DNA from: Luteimonas salinisoli | GTDB lineage: Bacteria > Pseudomonadota > Gammaproteobacteria > Xanthomonadales > Xanthomonadaceae | Assembly (NCBI RefSeq): GCF_013425525.1 | Contig: NZ_JACCKA010000031.1 | Location: 1 to 64,000 of the forward strand | DNA: 64,000 nucleotides | Reading direction: 5' to 3' | In this document: positions 42,567-51,567 of the stretch, piece by piece | Numbering within the stretch: the stretch's first letter is position 1 | Layout of the letters: every line of letters begins with the position of its first letter | Translations under genes and position numbers: made by a program | Notes under the pieces: model-generated | The model's input: the letters and a program-made list of their open reading frames with translations, nothing else | Database searches by the model: none | What the model was told of the DNA's origin: nothing

Positions 42567-45500
42567 TCAGTGCGCCGGCTGGGCGATCGGCGCGGGCGCC
42601 GGCGCCGGCCGCCGCGCGGCGGCCAGTCGCAGCAGCGCGGGCACCAGCACCACGGTGAACAGCAGGCTGAGCCCGACTCCGCCGACGGTGACCGCGGCCA
42701 GGCCGCGATAGATCACCGCGCCGGGCCCGGGATTGACCGCCATCGGCAACGCGCCCAGCACGCCGGTCAGCGCGGCGATCAGGATCGGGCGCAGGCGCTG
42801 CTCGAGCGCCTGGTGCAGAGCGGCATCGATCCCGGCGCCGCCCGCCTCGGCCTCGCGGGTCTGCGCGACCAGCAGGATCGCGTTGTTGATCACCATGCCC
42901 AGCAGCATGATGAAGCCGATCATCGACAGCAGGTCGAGGGTCTGCCCGGCGGCCAGGTCCAGCGCGCGCAGTCCCAGCACCCCGCCCAGCACCGCCATCG
43001 GCAGGGTGGCCATCACGAAGGCGCTGTCGCGCAGCGAACGGAACATCGCCGCCATCAGCAGGAACAGGATCAACAGCGCCATGGCGAAATTGCCGGCCAT
43101 GGCGCTCACCACGCCGGCCAGGCGGTCGGCGCTGCCGGAGAGGCGGACCGCCGCGTCGGCGGGCAGCGCCCGCTGCAGGCCCGGCACCACCTGCTCGCGA
43201 ATGGTCGCCAGCGCGGCCTCCAGCGACATGCCCGGCGGCGGGTCGACGGTGAGGGTGACGGTGCGGCGGCGATCGATGCGCCGCAGCTGGTTCGGCGAGA
43301 GCACGGTGTCCACCCGCGCCAGTTCGCCGAGACTCAGGGTGCCCGCCAGGGGCGTGGCCAGCGGCGCGCCGGCCAGACCGGTGAAGGGATCGTCGCGGTC
43401 GGTGCGCAGCACGATCGGCATGCGGCGGTCGCCGTCGAAATGCTCGCCCAGCCACTGGCCGCCGCCGAGCGTGCGTACCACCATACCCAGCTCGGGCCGC
43501 CGCCAGCCGGCCTCGGCCAGGCGGCGGTCGTCCGGGCTGATGCGCAGCTCGGGCGTGCCGGCGTCGGCATTCGGGAACGACTGCACGTTCGCCCCCGGGA
43601 AGTGCGCCGCCAGCAGCTCCCTGCCCGCCTCCGCCGCCCGCACCAGCGCATCGGCATCGGCATGCTGCAGGTGGATGGCGACCGCGCGTGCCGACCCGCC
43701 GAAGCCGCCGAACAGGTCGCCCTCGCCGGCAAAGGCGCGCGTGTCCGGGAGGCTGGCCACCACCTCGTCGCGGACGATGCGCTCGAGTTCGCCGATCTGC
43801 CGCGGGTCGGTCACCCGCGCGCCCAGGTTGCCGCCGCCGGGCCACAGGTTGAGGTACCAGTTGCTCAGCTGTGGTGCGGCGTCCCCGTCCATGTACGGGC
43901 GCATGCGCTCCAGCAGTGCGGGCGCGATCTCGCGGTCGACCCGTTCCGGGCTCATCCCGGGCGGGAAGTTGAAGAAGGCATCGACCGCGGCGCGCTTGAC
44001 CGGCGGCAGATAGTCGACCTGGGGCATCAGCGCGGCCGCCAGCAGTGCCGGCGCCAGCACCAGGCCGCCGACCCAGGCCAGCTGGCGGTGGCGGCCCTCG
44101 GTCAGCCGCAGCGCCCGGTCGCCGATGCGCGCCCAGGCCCGGCCGCGCGCCCGGCCCTCGTGCTGCCGCAGCCAGCGGCCGGCAGCCGCCGGCAGCACGG
44201 TGAAGGCCAGCAGCAGCGAGATGCCCACGGCGATCGAGATGGTCAGCGCGAGGTCCGCGAACAGTTGGCCTTCGACGTTCTCCATGAACACCACCGGCAG
44301 GAACACCGCCACGGTGGTCAGCGTGGAGGCGACCAGCGCACCGCCGACCTGGCGGGTGCCGTCGAGCGCCGCCTGCCGCGCGGGGACGCCGCGCTCGCGC
44401 AGGCGCACGATGTTCTCGGCCACCACCACCGCGGCGTCCATCACCATGCCGACCGCGAACGCCAGGCCGGCGAGCGAGATCACGTTGAGGCTGCGGCCGG
44501 TCAGCTGCAGCACGATGAAGGTCGACAGCAGCGACACCGGGATGGCGCAGGCGATCAGCGCGGTAGCGCGCGCGTCGCGCAGGAACCACCACAGGCAGCC
44601 GACCGCCAGCGCCACGCCCGCCAACAGGCTGCCGGAGAGCAGCCCGATGGCGCGCCGGATGAACACCGAAGCGTCGAAGCTCTGGGCGATGTCCAGCCCC
44701 AGCGGGTGCAGTTCGCTTTCGCGCAGCTCGTCGGCCACGCGCCGGACCTCGTCGAGCGTGGCCAGCACGTTGGCGCCATTGGCGCGCAGGATCCGCAGAC
44801 CGATCGCCGGGTTGCCGTTCTGGTAGGCGTAGAAGCGCTGCTCCGGGCGCCGTACCTCGATGGTGGCGACGTCGCCCAGGCGCACCGGGCGGCCGTCGCG
44901 CCAGGCCAGGATCAGCTCGCCCAGGGCCTCGGGCGAGTAGCGCCCGGCGAAGCGCAGTGCGTACTCGCGGCGGCCGTCCTCGATCACGCCGCCCGAGACG
45001 TCGGTGGCGCTGGCGGCGCGGGCGGCGACCTCGGGGATCTGCACGCCCAGCGCGGCGGCGCGTCGCAGGTCCATGGTGATGCTCAGCTCTTCCGCCTCGC
45101 CGGCGTTGAGCTCGACGCCGGCCACGCCCTCGATGGACGACAGCCTGGGCACGATGCGGTCGACCAGCATCTGCCGATGGTCGAGGATGTCGCCGCGGCC
45201 GCCCGGGAGCTTCTGCACGAAGAAGAAGGTGAGGGTGCTGTTGGCGTTGTCGGAACCGGCGCGGACGACCGGCGGACTGGCGTCGCGCGGCAGCGGCGGC
45301 AGGCGGTTCATCCGCGACAGCACCTCCACCAGCATCGCGTCCATGTCGCTGCCGATGGCGAAGGTGAGGTTGATGAAGCTGTTGCCGGGGCTGACGTTGG
45401 AAGCGATCTCCTCCAGCCCGGGCAGCCCCTGCAGCACCGACTCGATCGGCTCGACGATCTCCGATTCCAGCTCCTGCGGCGAGGCGCCGCGCCAGCCGCT

Positions 45501-45644
45501 CTGGATCGACATCTGCGGGCGCTCGATATCCGGAAACAGCTGCAGCGGCAGATCGAACAGGGCGAGCAGGCCGAACAGGCAGGCCAGCGCGACGGCCGCC
45601 GCGACGGCGGCCGGATTGCGCAGGGCGGCTTCGGTGATCTTCAT
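42567..45644 (-). CDS. RND family efflux transporter permease (AcrB/HAE1-like)
   Basis: This 1025-residue inner-membrane pump has the two-fold repeat of six TM helices plus a large periplasmic loop. It has an N-terminal helix after MKITEAALRNP, porter motif SIQSGWRGASPQELE, and the proton-relay helix GLAFAVGMVMDAAVVVAENI. The second half ends with the FIMLLGMVINNAILLV helix. The relay helix has a single Asp (MDAAVV) where AcrB has two, as in some MexF/CusA-like and lipid-type pumps. It is the first gene of a pump-adaptor operon. A 21-bp-period direct repeat lies 86-120 bases upstream. Confidence 0.93.
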   Translation of the reverse strand: MKITEAALRNPAAVAAAVALACLFGLLALFDLPLQLFPDIERPQMSIQSGWRGASPQELESEIVEPIESVLQGLPGLEEIASNVSPGNSFINLTFAIGSDMDAMLVEVLSRMNRLPPLPRDASPPVVRAGSDNANSTLTFFFVQKLPGGRGDILDHRQMLVDRIVPRLSSIEGVAGVELNAGEAEELSITMDLRRAAALGVQIPEVAARAASATDVSGGVIEDGRREYALRFAGRYSPEALGELILAWRDGRPVRLGDVATIEVRRPEQRFYAYQNGNPAIGLRILRANGANVLATLDEVRRVADELRESELHPLGLDIAQSFDASVFIRRAIGLLSGSLLAGVALAVGCLWWFLRDARATALIACAIPVSLLSTFIVLQLTGRSLNVISLAGLAFAVGMVMDAAVVVAENIVRLRERGVPARQAALDGTRQVGGALVASTLTTVAVFLPVVFMENVEGQLFADLALTISIAVGISLLLAFTVLPAAAGRWLRQHEGRARGRAWARIGDRALRLTEGRHRQLAWVGGLVLAPALLAAALMPQVDYLPPVKRAAVDAFFNFPPGMSPERVDREIAPALLERMRPYMDGDAAPQLSNWYLNLWPGGGNLGARVTDPRQIGELERIVRDEVVASLPDTRAFAGEGDLFGGFGGSARAVAIHLQHADADALVRAAEAGRELLAAHFPGANVQSFPNADAGTPELRISPDDRRLAEAGWRRPELGMVVRTLGGGQWLGEHFDGDRRMPIVLRTDRDDPFTGLAGAPLATPLAGTLSLGELARVDTVLSPNQLRRIDRRRTVTLTVDPPPGMSLEAALATIREQVVPGLQRALPADAAVRLSGSADRLAGVVSAMAGNFAMALLILFLLMAAMFRSLRDSAFVMATLPMAVLGGVLGLRALDLAAGQTLDLLSMIGFIMLLGMVINNAILLVAQTREAEAGGAGIDAALHQALEQRLRPILIAALTGVLGALPMAVNPGPGAVIYRGLAAVTVGGVGLSLLFTVVLVPALLRLAAARRPAPAPAPIAQPAH

Positions 45645-45729
45645 CGTCGGCTCGGCAGTGGCGGCGCGGTCACGGTGCGCGCGCGAGGCCCGATCGAGAT
45701 GGCCCGGAAGTCACGCCGGGCGGGGCGTT

Positions 45730-45764
45730 GCGGCGAAGCGTTGAAACCCTGCGACGAAGCGTTG
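45730..45764. promoter_or_regulatory. Direct repeat, candidate LytTR-regulator site
   Basis: GCGGCGAAGCGTTG (45730-45743) is repeated as GCGACGAAGCGTTG (45751-45764), giving a 21-base period. LytTR regulators bind pairs of about nine-base direct repeats on one DNA face, two helical turns apart, typically with a GTT core. A LytTR response regulator gene lies 560 bases away, and the RND operon starts 86 bases downstream on the minus strand. Confidence 0.5.
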
Positions 45765-45787
45765 TGCGGGCGACGCGACGGAACGGT

Positions 45788-46258
45788 TCAGTAGTTCCAG
45801 TACTCGCGGATGCGCGCGACCTTGCCGTCGCGGAACTCGAACACCGCCATGCGGGGCGGCGCGTCGCCGAGGCGAGCCTGGGAGCGGTGCACCGCGACGG
45901 CACCATCGCCGGCCATCGTCTCGACGATACGGTAGCCGTATTCGGCCGGATCGTAGTCGTCGTAGACCCCTCGTTCCAGGGCGCGGGTGTGGTTGCGAAA
46001 GAGCAGCTCGCGCGTGTAGACGTCGTCCATTCCCGGATGCTCGTAGATGAAGTCCGCGGTGTACATCGCGTACAGGCGCTCCACGTCTTCCAGGGTGGCG
46101 CCGCGCGTGGTCGCCTTGTTCTGCGCCAAGGTGACTTCGTGTACGAGTTCGGTCATTCGCTGCACCGACAGACCGTCCTGCTGTCCGGCTTGGACGATGC
46201 CGACGGGCAGCAGGGCGGAGACGATGAGCAGGCAGGCGGACAGCAACGGAGTTGTCAC
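45788..46258 (-). CDS. Secreted SnoaL/NTF2-like protein
   Basis: This 156-residue protein has a GTG start after AAGGAAG. The signal peptide is TPLLSACLLIVSALLPVGIV, cleaved near QAG. The NTF2-like domain includes EDVERLYAMYTADFIYEHPG, YGYRIVETMAGDGAVAVHRS and the end MAVFEFRDGKVARIREYW, typical of SnoaL-like proteins. It lies 68 bases downstream of the LytTR regulator gene on the same strand and is probably in the same transcript, which is unusual for this fold. It may bind a small hydrophobic ligand in the periplasm. Confidence 0.82.
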   Translation of the reverse strand: MTTPLLSACLLIVSALLPVGIVQAGQQDGLSVQRMTELVHEVTLAQNKATTRGATLEDVERLYAMYTADFIYEHPGMDDVYTRELLFRNHTRALERGVYDDYDPAEYGYRIVETMAGDGAVAVHRSQARLGDAPPRMAVFEFRDGKVARIREYWNY

Positions 46259-46326
46259 GGTTGGATCTTCCTTTCTTTGGTCGTGAGGGGAGGCGGGCGA
46301 TCGACGCCTCGCGCGGGAGGTCGCGT

Positions 46327-47160
46327 CTAGTGCAGCAGCGGCAGGCGGTCGCGGTAGCTGCGCGAGAGCTTGAGTTCCTGCCCGCAGTCCAGGCGCAGGT
46401 AGCTCTCGCCGTTGGTGTGCGGGCGCAGTTCCACCACCCGTTTGGCGTTGACGATGGTGGAGCGGTGGATGCGCGGGAAGCGTCGCGGGTCCAGCTGCTT
46501 CTCCAGATCGCGCATGGTCGCGCGCAGCACCAGGGTTTCCTGGTCGGTATGGATGCACATGTAGTCGCCGGCGGCGTCGATCCAGCGGATCGCGGACATG
46601 GCGATCCTGAGGGTCCTTGCGCCGTCGCGCACGGCCAGCTTGTCCTCGCTCCTCAGCCGTTCCAGGCAGTCCTGGTGCAGGGCCTGGTCCAGCTCCAGCG
46701 TGCGTCCGCTCAGTTCCCCCAGCAGGCCGAGCAGGCGTTCGCAGTGGCGGCTGGCGGCGCGCTGCGCCCACGCCTGCCGCACCCGCGCCAGCGCCTGGTG
46801 CAGGCGGCTGTCGTCCACCGGCTTGAGCAGGTAGTCCGTTGCCGAGGCTTCGAAGGCGCGGATCGCGTAGTGGTCGTAGGCGGTGACGAAGATCACCAGC
46901 GGCATTTTCTCGGCCGGGATGTGCTGCAGCGCGGTGAAGCCGTCCACGCCGGGCATCTGCACGTCCAGCAGCATCAGGTCGGGCTGCAGCGTGTGCACGG
47001 CGGCGATGGCGGCGGCGCCGTCGCCGTACTGGCCGACGATCTCGATGTCGGCGTGCTCAGCCAGCCGCAATTCCAGCCCGCGCCGCGCCAGCGGCTCGTC
47101 GTCGACGATCAGGGTGCGGATGCGCGGGGCGGTCGCCGGTGCGGCGGCGTCAGTCTTCAT
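46327..47160 (-). CDS. LytTR family response regulator
   Basis: This 277-residue protein has a receiver domain at residues 14-130: IRTLIVDDEPLARRG, phosphoacceptor Asp in DLMLLDVQMPGVDG, FVTAYDHYAI, and DYLLKPVDD with the conserved Lys. The C-terminal LytTR DNA-binding domain covers about residues 175-277 (IRWIDAAGDYMCIHT, RFPRIHRSTIVNAKRVVEL). Its start overlaps the kinase gene's stop by 11 bases, so it is coupled to that kinase. Likely targets are its own operon and possibly the RND pump genes via the repeat at 45730-45764. Confidence 0.92.
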   Translation of the reverse strand: MKTDAAAPATAPRIRTLIVDDEPLARRGLELRLAEHADIEIVGQYGDGAAAIAAVHTLQPDLMLLDVQMPGVDGFTALQHIPAEKMPLVIFVTAYDHYAIRAFEASATDYLLKPVDDSRLHQALARVRQAWAQRAASRHCERLLGLLGELSGRTLELDQALHQDCLERLRSEDKLAVRDGARTLRIAMSAIRWIDAAGDYMCIHTDQETLVLRATMRDLEKQLDPRRFPRIHRSTIVNAKRVVELRPHTNGESYLRLDCGQELKLSRSYRDRLPLLH

Positions 47161-48286
47161 GTCCGGCCCCGTCGATGGCGGTGGCGGCGGTCTCGAACGG
47201 CAGGCGCAGGCAGACCTCGATGCCGCGCGGCAGGTTGCGCACGGAAAGTCCGCCGGCATCGCCGTACAGCACCTGCAGGCGCTCGCGGGTGTTGCGCAGG
47301 CCCACGCCCTTGCCCGGCGGGAGCTCGCCGCCCTCCAACGCCAGGCAGCCTGGACCGTCGTCGATGACCTTCAGCACCAGCTGCCCCTCTTCCCGCCGGG
47401 CCTCGATCCGCAGGGTGCCGCCCTCGACCTCGCGCGCGACCGCGTACTTGATGGCGTTCTCGACCAGCGGTTGCAGCAGCAGGCTGGGCAGCAGCGCCCG
47501 CCAGCAGTCGGCGTCGACCGCGGTGCGTACCTGCAGGCGTTCGGCGAAGCGGATCTTTTCGATGCCCAGGTACAGGGTCAGCGCGTCAAGTTCCTGGCGC
47601 AGGGTGACCCGCTGCATCGGGTCGCTGTCCAGCGAGTGGCGCAGGAACGAGGAGAGTCCCTGCACCATGCGGTTGGCGGTGGCGTTGTCGCGGTCCAGGA
47701 TCAGGGTGGAGATGGCGTTGAGGGTGTTGAACAGGAAGTGCGGGTTGAGCTGGTAGCGCAGCATCTTCAGCTGCGCCTGGTGGGCCATGCCGCGCGCGGC
47801 GAGGGCGCGCCGAGTCTGGTCCTGCAGCTGGCGGTAGTACTTGAGGCCCAGGTACAGGCCGACCCAGGCCAGCACCACGTAGATGAAGCTGAGCGAGGAG
47901 GCCAGGTACGACAGGCCCCCCTCGCTGGTGCAGGCCGGACAGAACTGCAGCTTGATCCCCGCAGTGGCCCGGTCCATCAACGCCGAGCAGGCCAGTACCG
48001 GCAGCACCATGATCGCCACCAGCCGCAACGGCGGCTGGCCCCAGCAGGCGCGCAGCAGCAGGCGCAGCCCCAGCGTCCCCAGCGCGCCGGCGGCCGCCGC
48101 GGTCAGCGGTACCATCCAGTAGCCCGGGGGCTTGCCGTAGGCCAGGGCCGAGAGGTAGCCGAGGCTGAAATAGCCGGTCCAGCCGCCCAGATGCAGCAGC
48201 CAGAACAGGTGCTCGCGGCGGGACAGCCAGAGCGGTCGGGGAACGGCGATGGCCATGGCGGATCGCGGAAGCGCAGGTGCGGTCAT
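47150..48286 (-). CDS. LytS-type sensor histidine kinase
   Basis: This 378-residue protein has four hydrophobic segments in residues 25-165 (for example HLFWLLHLGGWTGYFSLGYL and SLSFIYVVLAWVGLYLG). The His_kinase (PF06580) motif follows, with the phosphoacceptor in LNPHFLFNTLN. The HATPase has N-box LVENAIKYAV and G-boxes DDGPGC and GKGVGLRNTRERL. A short periplasmic loop contains FCPACTSE. The MTAP start at 48286 follows GAGG. It pairs with the LytTR regulator it overlaps. The stimulus is unknown; the paired cysteines in the loop could sense metal or redox state. Confidence 0.9.
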   Translation of the reverse strand: MTAPALPRSAMAIAVPRPLWLSRREHLFWLLHLGGWTGYFSLGYLSALAYGKPPGYWMVPLTAAAAGALGTLGLRLLLRACWGQPPLRLVAIMVLPVLACSALMDRATAGIKLQFCPACTSEGGLSYLASSLSFIYVVLAWVGLYLGLKYYRQLQDQTRRALAARGMAHQAQLKMLRYQLNPHFLFNTLNAISTLILDRDNATANRMVQGLSSFLRHSLDSDPMQRVTLRQELDALTLYLGIEKIRFAERLQVRTAVDADCWRALLPSLLLQPLVENAIKYAVAREVEGGTLRIEARREEGQLVLKVIDDGPGCLALEGGELPPGKGVGLRNTRERLQVLYGDAGGLSVRNLPRGIEVCLRLPFETAATAIDGAGHED

Positions 48287-48679
48287 GCTACCGCGCCTCA
48301 CCGCGGTCGCCGGCCACGGTTCGTCGCATCCGCGGCTCGTTTCGCCGCAGGCGTGCCGTCCGGACGCGGCGACGACCGGCCCGGCCCGGCCGCCGGCACT
48401 ACGCCTCTCCCGCCGTTGGAGGGCGGTCGACGGTGGCCGGCGCCAGTCGGCCGCGACGGCGTCGCCGGTCGCGGGATCGCGAACACCGCGGGTCGGCCGC
48501 TGCGGTGGTCGAAATGCGTCGCAATGCGACCGCCCGCGCGCATTGACCGACCGTCGTCGCCTCCCTACGATTCGCGTCGGTTCGCGCGCAGGGGGTTGCG
48601 GCGGCCATCCTTCTACCGGCATGCACCCGCGATCCGCTCGCGGGGCGATGGCGGTGCCATCATTTTCCAGGGGACGCAG
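48287..48679 (+). promoter_or_regulatory. Divergent intergenic region with sigma-70 promoter
   Basis: These 393 bases hold no gene. On the plus strand TTGACC (48543-48548), 17 bases and TACGAT (48566-48571) make a good promoter for the DUF3592 gene, with a leader of roughly 100 bases. For the leftward kinase operon, no clear promoter was found. Near 48510-48535 'aatgcgtcgcaatgcga' forms short repeats that could bind a regulator. Confidence 0.55.
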
Positions 48680-49219
48680 ATGATCAGTTTCAAGCTCGAG
48701 CCGGACAACCATGCGGCGCTTTCGCGCTGGTCGAAACGGTTCTTCCAGGTGGTTTTCGTGTTGGCGGCGGGGGTGCTGATGTTCATGGGCATCGACGGCT
48801 ACCGCGAGGCCAGTTCGATCCTGGCGGACCATTCCGTGGTGAACGTGCCGGTCGAGCTCGAGGGCATCGACGAGGAACGCGGCCGCCGCGGACGCACCAG
48901 GCACATGTTCGATTTCGGCTACGCCTTCGAGGTCGACGGCACGCAGTACCGTGGTGCGTTCACCACGTCGGAATCGAACGCCGAAAAGTACCTGGGCGAC
49001 GGGACGACCATCGACATCGCCTACTCCAACGCCGACCCGGCGCGGTTCGACCGGCTGGACAAATTGCAGGGCATGGCCGGCGCCGGCAGCCTGGTCAAGC
49101 GCATGGCGATCGCGGTGCTCGGGGCGGCCTTCCTCGCCTTCGTGATGCATATGCTGCTGGTGGCGAAGCTGTTCGTGCCGCGCAAGCCGGAGCCCGAGCC
49201 GGAAGCGGCGGCGGGCTAG
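48680..49219 (+). CDS. DUF3592 domain membrane protein
   Basis: This 179-residue protein has one N-terminal TM helix (FFQVVFVLAAGVLMFMGI) and one C-terminal TM helix (MAIAVLGAAFLAFVMHMLLV). The domain between them has the DUF3592 pattern: VPVELEGIDEERG, FDFGYAFEVDGTQYRG and DIAYSNADPARF. The function of DUF3592 is unknown. AGGGGA supplies the ribosome site and the promoter at 48543-48571 lies upstream. It is followed within 50 bases by the GlxA-type regulator. Confidence 0.85.
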   Translation: MISFKLEPDNHAALSRWSKRFFQVVFVLAAGVLMFMGIDGYREASSILADHSVVNVPVELEGIDEERGRRGRTRHMFDFGYAFEVDGTQYRGAFTTSESNAEKYLGDGTTIDIAYSNADPARFDRLDKLQGMAGAGSLVKRMAIAVLGAAFLAFVMHMLLVAKLFVPRKPEPEPEAAAG

Positions 49220-49268
49220 GATGTGCAACAGGCGCGCCCGGCCCGGGCGCGCCGGGCTGGAGAAGCCG

Positions 49269-50249
49269 GTGACGCGCACGATCGCGATGCTCGTGTTCGA
49301 CGATGCCCAGGCCCTCGACGTGGCCGGCCCTCTGGAGGTCTTCGCGCTCGCCAGCCGTGAGCGCCGCGAGCGCGAGCCCGGCGCCGTCGTGCCGTATGCG
49401 GCCCTCCTGGTCGGTCCCGGTCGTGCACCGGTCGCGCTGGCGTCGGGAATTCGGGTGCTGCCGGATCGCGGCTACTCCGAGATCGACACGGGGATCGATA
49501 CCCTGCTGGTGAGCGGCGGCATGGGCGCCGCGCTGGACCGGGTGCGCGCCGACCGCGCGCTCGTCGCCTGGCTGGGAGGCATCGCCTCGCGCGTGCGTCG
49601 TATCGCCTCGGTCTGCAACGGGGCGCTGCTGCTGGCCGAAGCCGGCGTGCTGGACGGGTGCGAGGCCACCACGCACTGGCGCGACACCGCCGAACTGGCG
49701 GCGCGCTACCCCGCGGTCAGGGTGGTGCCGGATGCGATCTATACCCGCACCGGCGAGGTGTGGACCTCGGCGGGCATCACCGCCGGCATGGACATGGCGC
49801 TGGCGATGGTGGCGGCCGACCACGGCATGCCGCTGGCGCTCGCGGTGGCCAAACGGATGGTGATGGTGGCCAAGCGCTCGGGCGGGCAGAGCCAGTTCAG
49901 CCGCGAGCTCGAGGAACTTGACGTTCCCGACCGGTTCGCCGATCTGGCGCGCTGGATCCGGGCGCACCTGCGCGCCCCGCTCGATGCCGGGCTGCTGGCC
50001 GACCGGGTGCACATGAGCACGCGTCAGTTCGCGCGGCGCTTCGCCGCCGCGTTCGGCACCACGCCGCAGAAGTACATCGAGCGGTTGCGGGTGGATGCCG
50101 CCAAGGTCCTGCTCGAGAGCGGCACCGCGACGATGCGGCGGGTCGCGTCCGACAGCGGCTTCGCGTCGGAAGACGCCTTCCGGCGGGCCTTCCGGCGCCA
50201 CGCCGGCGTCACTCCCGGGGAATACCGCCAACGCTTCGGCCCCCCCTGA
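49269..50249 (+). CDS. GlxA family AraC-type transcriptional regulator (DJ-1/PfpI sensor domain)
   Basis: This 326-residue protein's N-terminal DJ-1/PfpI-like domain (about 1-190) begins IAMLVFDDAQALDVAGPLEV. It has the nucleophile-elbow region ASVCNGALLLAEAG with Cys in place, then TTHWRDT. The C-terminal AraC helix-turn-helix pair lies at about 225-320 (LLADRVHMSTRQFARRFA; MRRVASDSGFASEDAFRRAF). GlxA-type regulators often control detoxification or amine-metabolism genes. The GTG start has GGAG at seven bases. It lies 87 bases before a gene for a secreted DJ-1 protein, its probable target. Confidence 0.88.
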   Translation: MTRTIAMLVFDDAQALDVAGPLEVFALASRERREREPGAVVPYAALLVGPGRAPVALASGIRVLPDRGYSEIDTGIDTLLVSGGMGAALDRVRADRALVAWLGGIASRVRRIASVCNGALLLAEAGVLDGCEATTHWRDTAELAARYPAVRVVPDAIYTRTGEVWTSAGITAGMDMALAMVAADHGMPLALAVAKRMVMVAKRSGGQSQFSRELEELDVPDRFADLARWIRAHLRAPLDAGLLADRVHMSTRQFARRFAAAFGTTPQKYIERLRVDAAKVLLESGTATMRRVASDSGFASEDAFRRAFRRHAGVTPGEYRQRFGPP

Positions 50250-50336
50250 CGCCGCCGTCCGCAAGCGCCGGCTGGATGTCCGCAAGCGCCGGCCGCCGAC
50301 CGGCATGGTGGCGGTACACCCGATTGGAGATGCCCC

Positions 50337-51353
50337 ATGCGCACCCTGCTGATGAAGGCCGCGGTCCTGGCGATTGCCGGGCTGCTGTCGCCGGCGCCCG
50401 CCGGGGCCGCCCATCGCGCCCATTCCGAACCTGCGGTGCAGGTCGGCATCGTGCTGTTCGACGGCGTGCAGATCATCGATTTCGCCGCGCCCTACGAAGT
50501 GTTCGGCCAGGCCGGGTTCGGGGTGGCGACGGTGTCGGCCGACGGTGGGCCGGTGACGACGGCGATGGGGCTGGCGGTCACCCCAGACCACGGTTTCGCC
50601 GATGCGCCGCCGTTCGACGTGCTGCTGGTGCCCGGCGGCGACACCGGGGATGCCGAGCGCGACGAGGTGCTGCTGGGGTTCGTGCGCGGGCGTGCGGCAT
50701 CCGCGCGGCACGTGCTCTCGGTTTGCACCGGCTCGCACATCCTGGGCGCGTCCGGCCTGCTGGACGGCCTGCGGGCGACCACGTTCCATCGCGCACTGTC
50801 CTCGCTCGCTTCGAAGTACCCGGAAATCGACGTGGTGCGCGACGTGCGCTGGGTGGACAACGGCGCGATCGTCACTTCGGCCGGGCTGTCCTCCGGCATC
50901 GATGCGGCCCTGCACATCGTCGGCAAGGAGCGCGGGGCGGACGCTGCCAGCACGGTCGCGATGCACCTGGAGTACGACTGGCGGCCGGAAGACGGCTTCG
51001 TGCGTACCCGCATGGCCGATCGCCACCTGCCGGACCTGGGCCGGGTGCAGTGGCCGGAGGCGACGCGGTTCGACCGCATCGTGAACACCGGCGACACGCG
51101 CAGCTGGCGCATGCGCTATCGGGTGTCGACCGACGCGGACGCAGAGGCGCTGATGGCATTGGCCGCCGAGGCGCTGGACGGCACGGAAGGTTGGACGCGC
51201 GCTTCGGCGGCCAGCACCCGCGACTGGGTGGGCGCGGTGGAGGGCGAGCGGCTGCGGATGGCGATCGGTATGACCGCCGCGGGACCCGGCACGCACTGGC
51301 TCGACGTCGAGCTGGAGACGGCGGCCGAAGAAGAAGACGACGACCGCGGTTGA
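50337..51353 (+). CDS. Exported DJ-1/PfpI family protein
   Basis: This 338-residue protein has a signal peptide (KAAVLAIAGLLSPAPAGAA). A DJ-1/PfpI domain opens with VGIVLFDGVQIIDFAAPYEV; its elbow is VLSVCTGSHILGASGLLDG and TTFHRAL follows, with Cys and His well placed. A C-terminal extension of about 110 residues (after ATRFDRIVNTGD) is not part of the usual fold and ends in an acidic tail (EEEDDDRG). A good GGAG ribosome site is present. The domain resembles the sensor half of the adjacent regulator, suggesting duplication. Periplasmic DJ-1 proteins may act on glyoxal-type electrophiles or as hydratases; the role is unproven. Confidence 0.87.
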   Translation: MRTLLMKAAVLAIAGLLSPAPAGAAHRAHSEPAVQVGIVLFDGVQIIDFAAPYEVFGQAGFGVATVSADGGPVTTAMGLAVTPDHGFADAPPFDVLLVPGGDTGDAERDEVLLGFVRGRAASARHVLSVCTGSHILGASGLLDGLRATTFHRALSSLASKYPEIDVVRDVRWVDNGAIVTSAGLSSGIDAALHIVGKERGADAASTVAMHLEYDWRPEDGFVRTRMADRHLPDLGRVQWPEATRFDRIVNTGDTRSWRMRYRVSTDADAEALMALAAEALDGTEGWTRASAASTRDWVGAVEGERLRMAIGMTAAGPGTHWLDVELETAAEEEDDDRG

Positions 51354-51378
51354 GGCACGGCCGCGTCGTCGGGCACGG

Positions 51379-51500
51379 CCGCCGAGAAATGTGCCCGGGG
51401 GCGGGCCGGGGGATCCGTGACAAGTCGCTCCCCGATACTCGCTTGGTTGTCACGCATCCCCCGGCCCGCTAGCGACGGCGCGGCGATCGGGCCGGAGAGC
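51379..51500. repeat. 122-bp direct repeat, copy A, with 69-nt hairpin at 51401-51469
   Basis: This copy matches 51700-51821 at about 117 of 122 positions. At its centre is a 23-bp stem (51401-51423 with 51447-51469, one mismatch) around a 23-base loop (51424-51446). The loop reads GTCGCTCCCCGATACTCGCT then TGG. The third and last related hairpin lies inverted at 51568-51636. Confidence 0.9.
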
Positions 51501-51567
51501 GTAGGGTGCGGACAGGTCTTGCCGTGCCGGGGTTTTGCTTTTCTGAAAGCGCCGGTGAAGTCGGAGC

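Noticed and set aside
42177-45794. A 1205-codon open frame on the plus strand across the RND pump gene
   Set aside because: It is antisense to a fully conserved RND permease. Its translation is low-complexity His/Gln/Arg/Gly-rich, as expected for the complement of a GC-rich gene.
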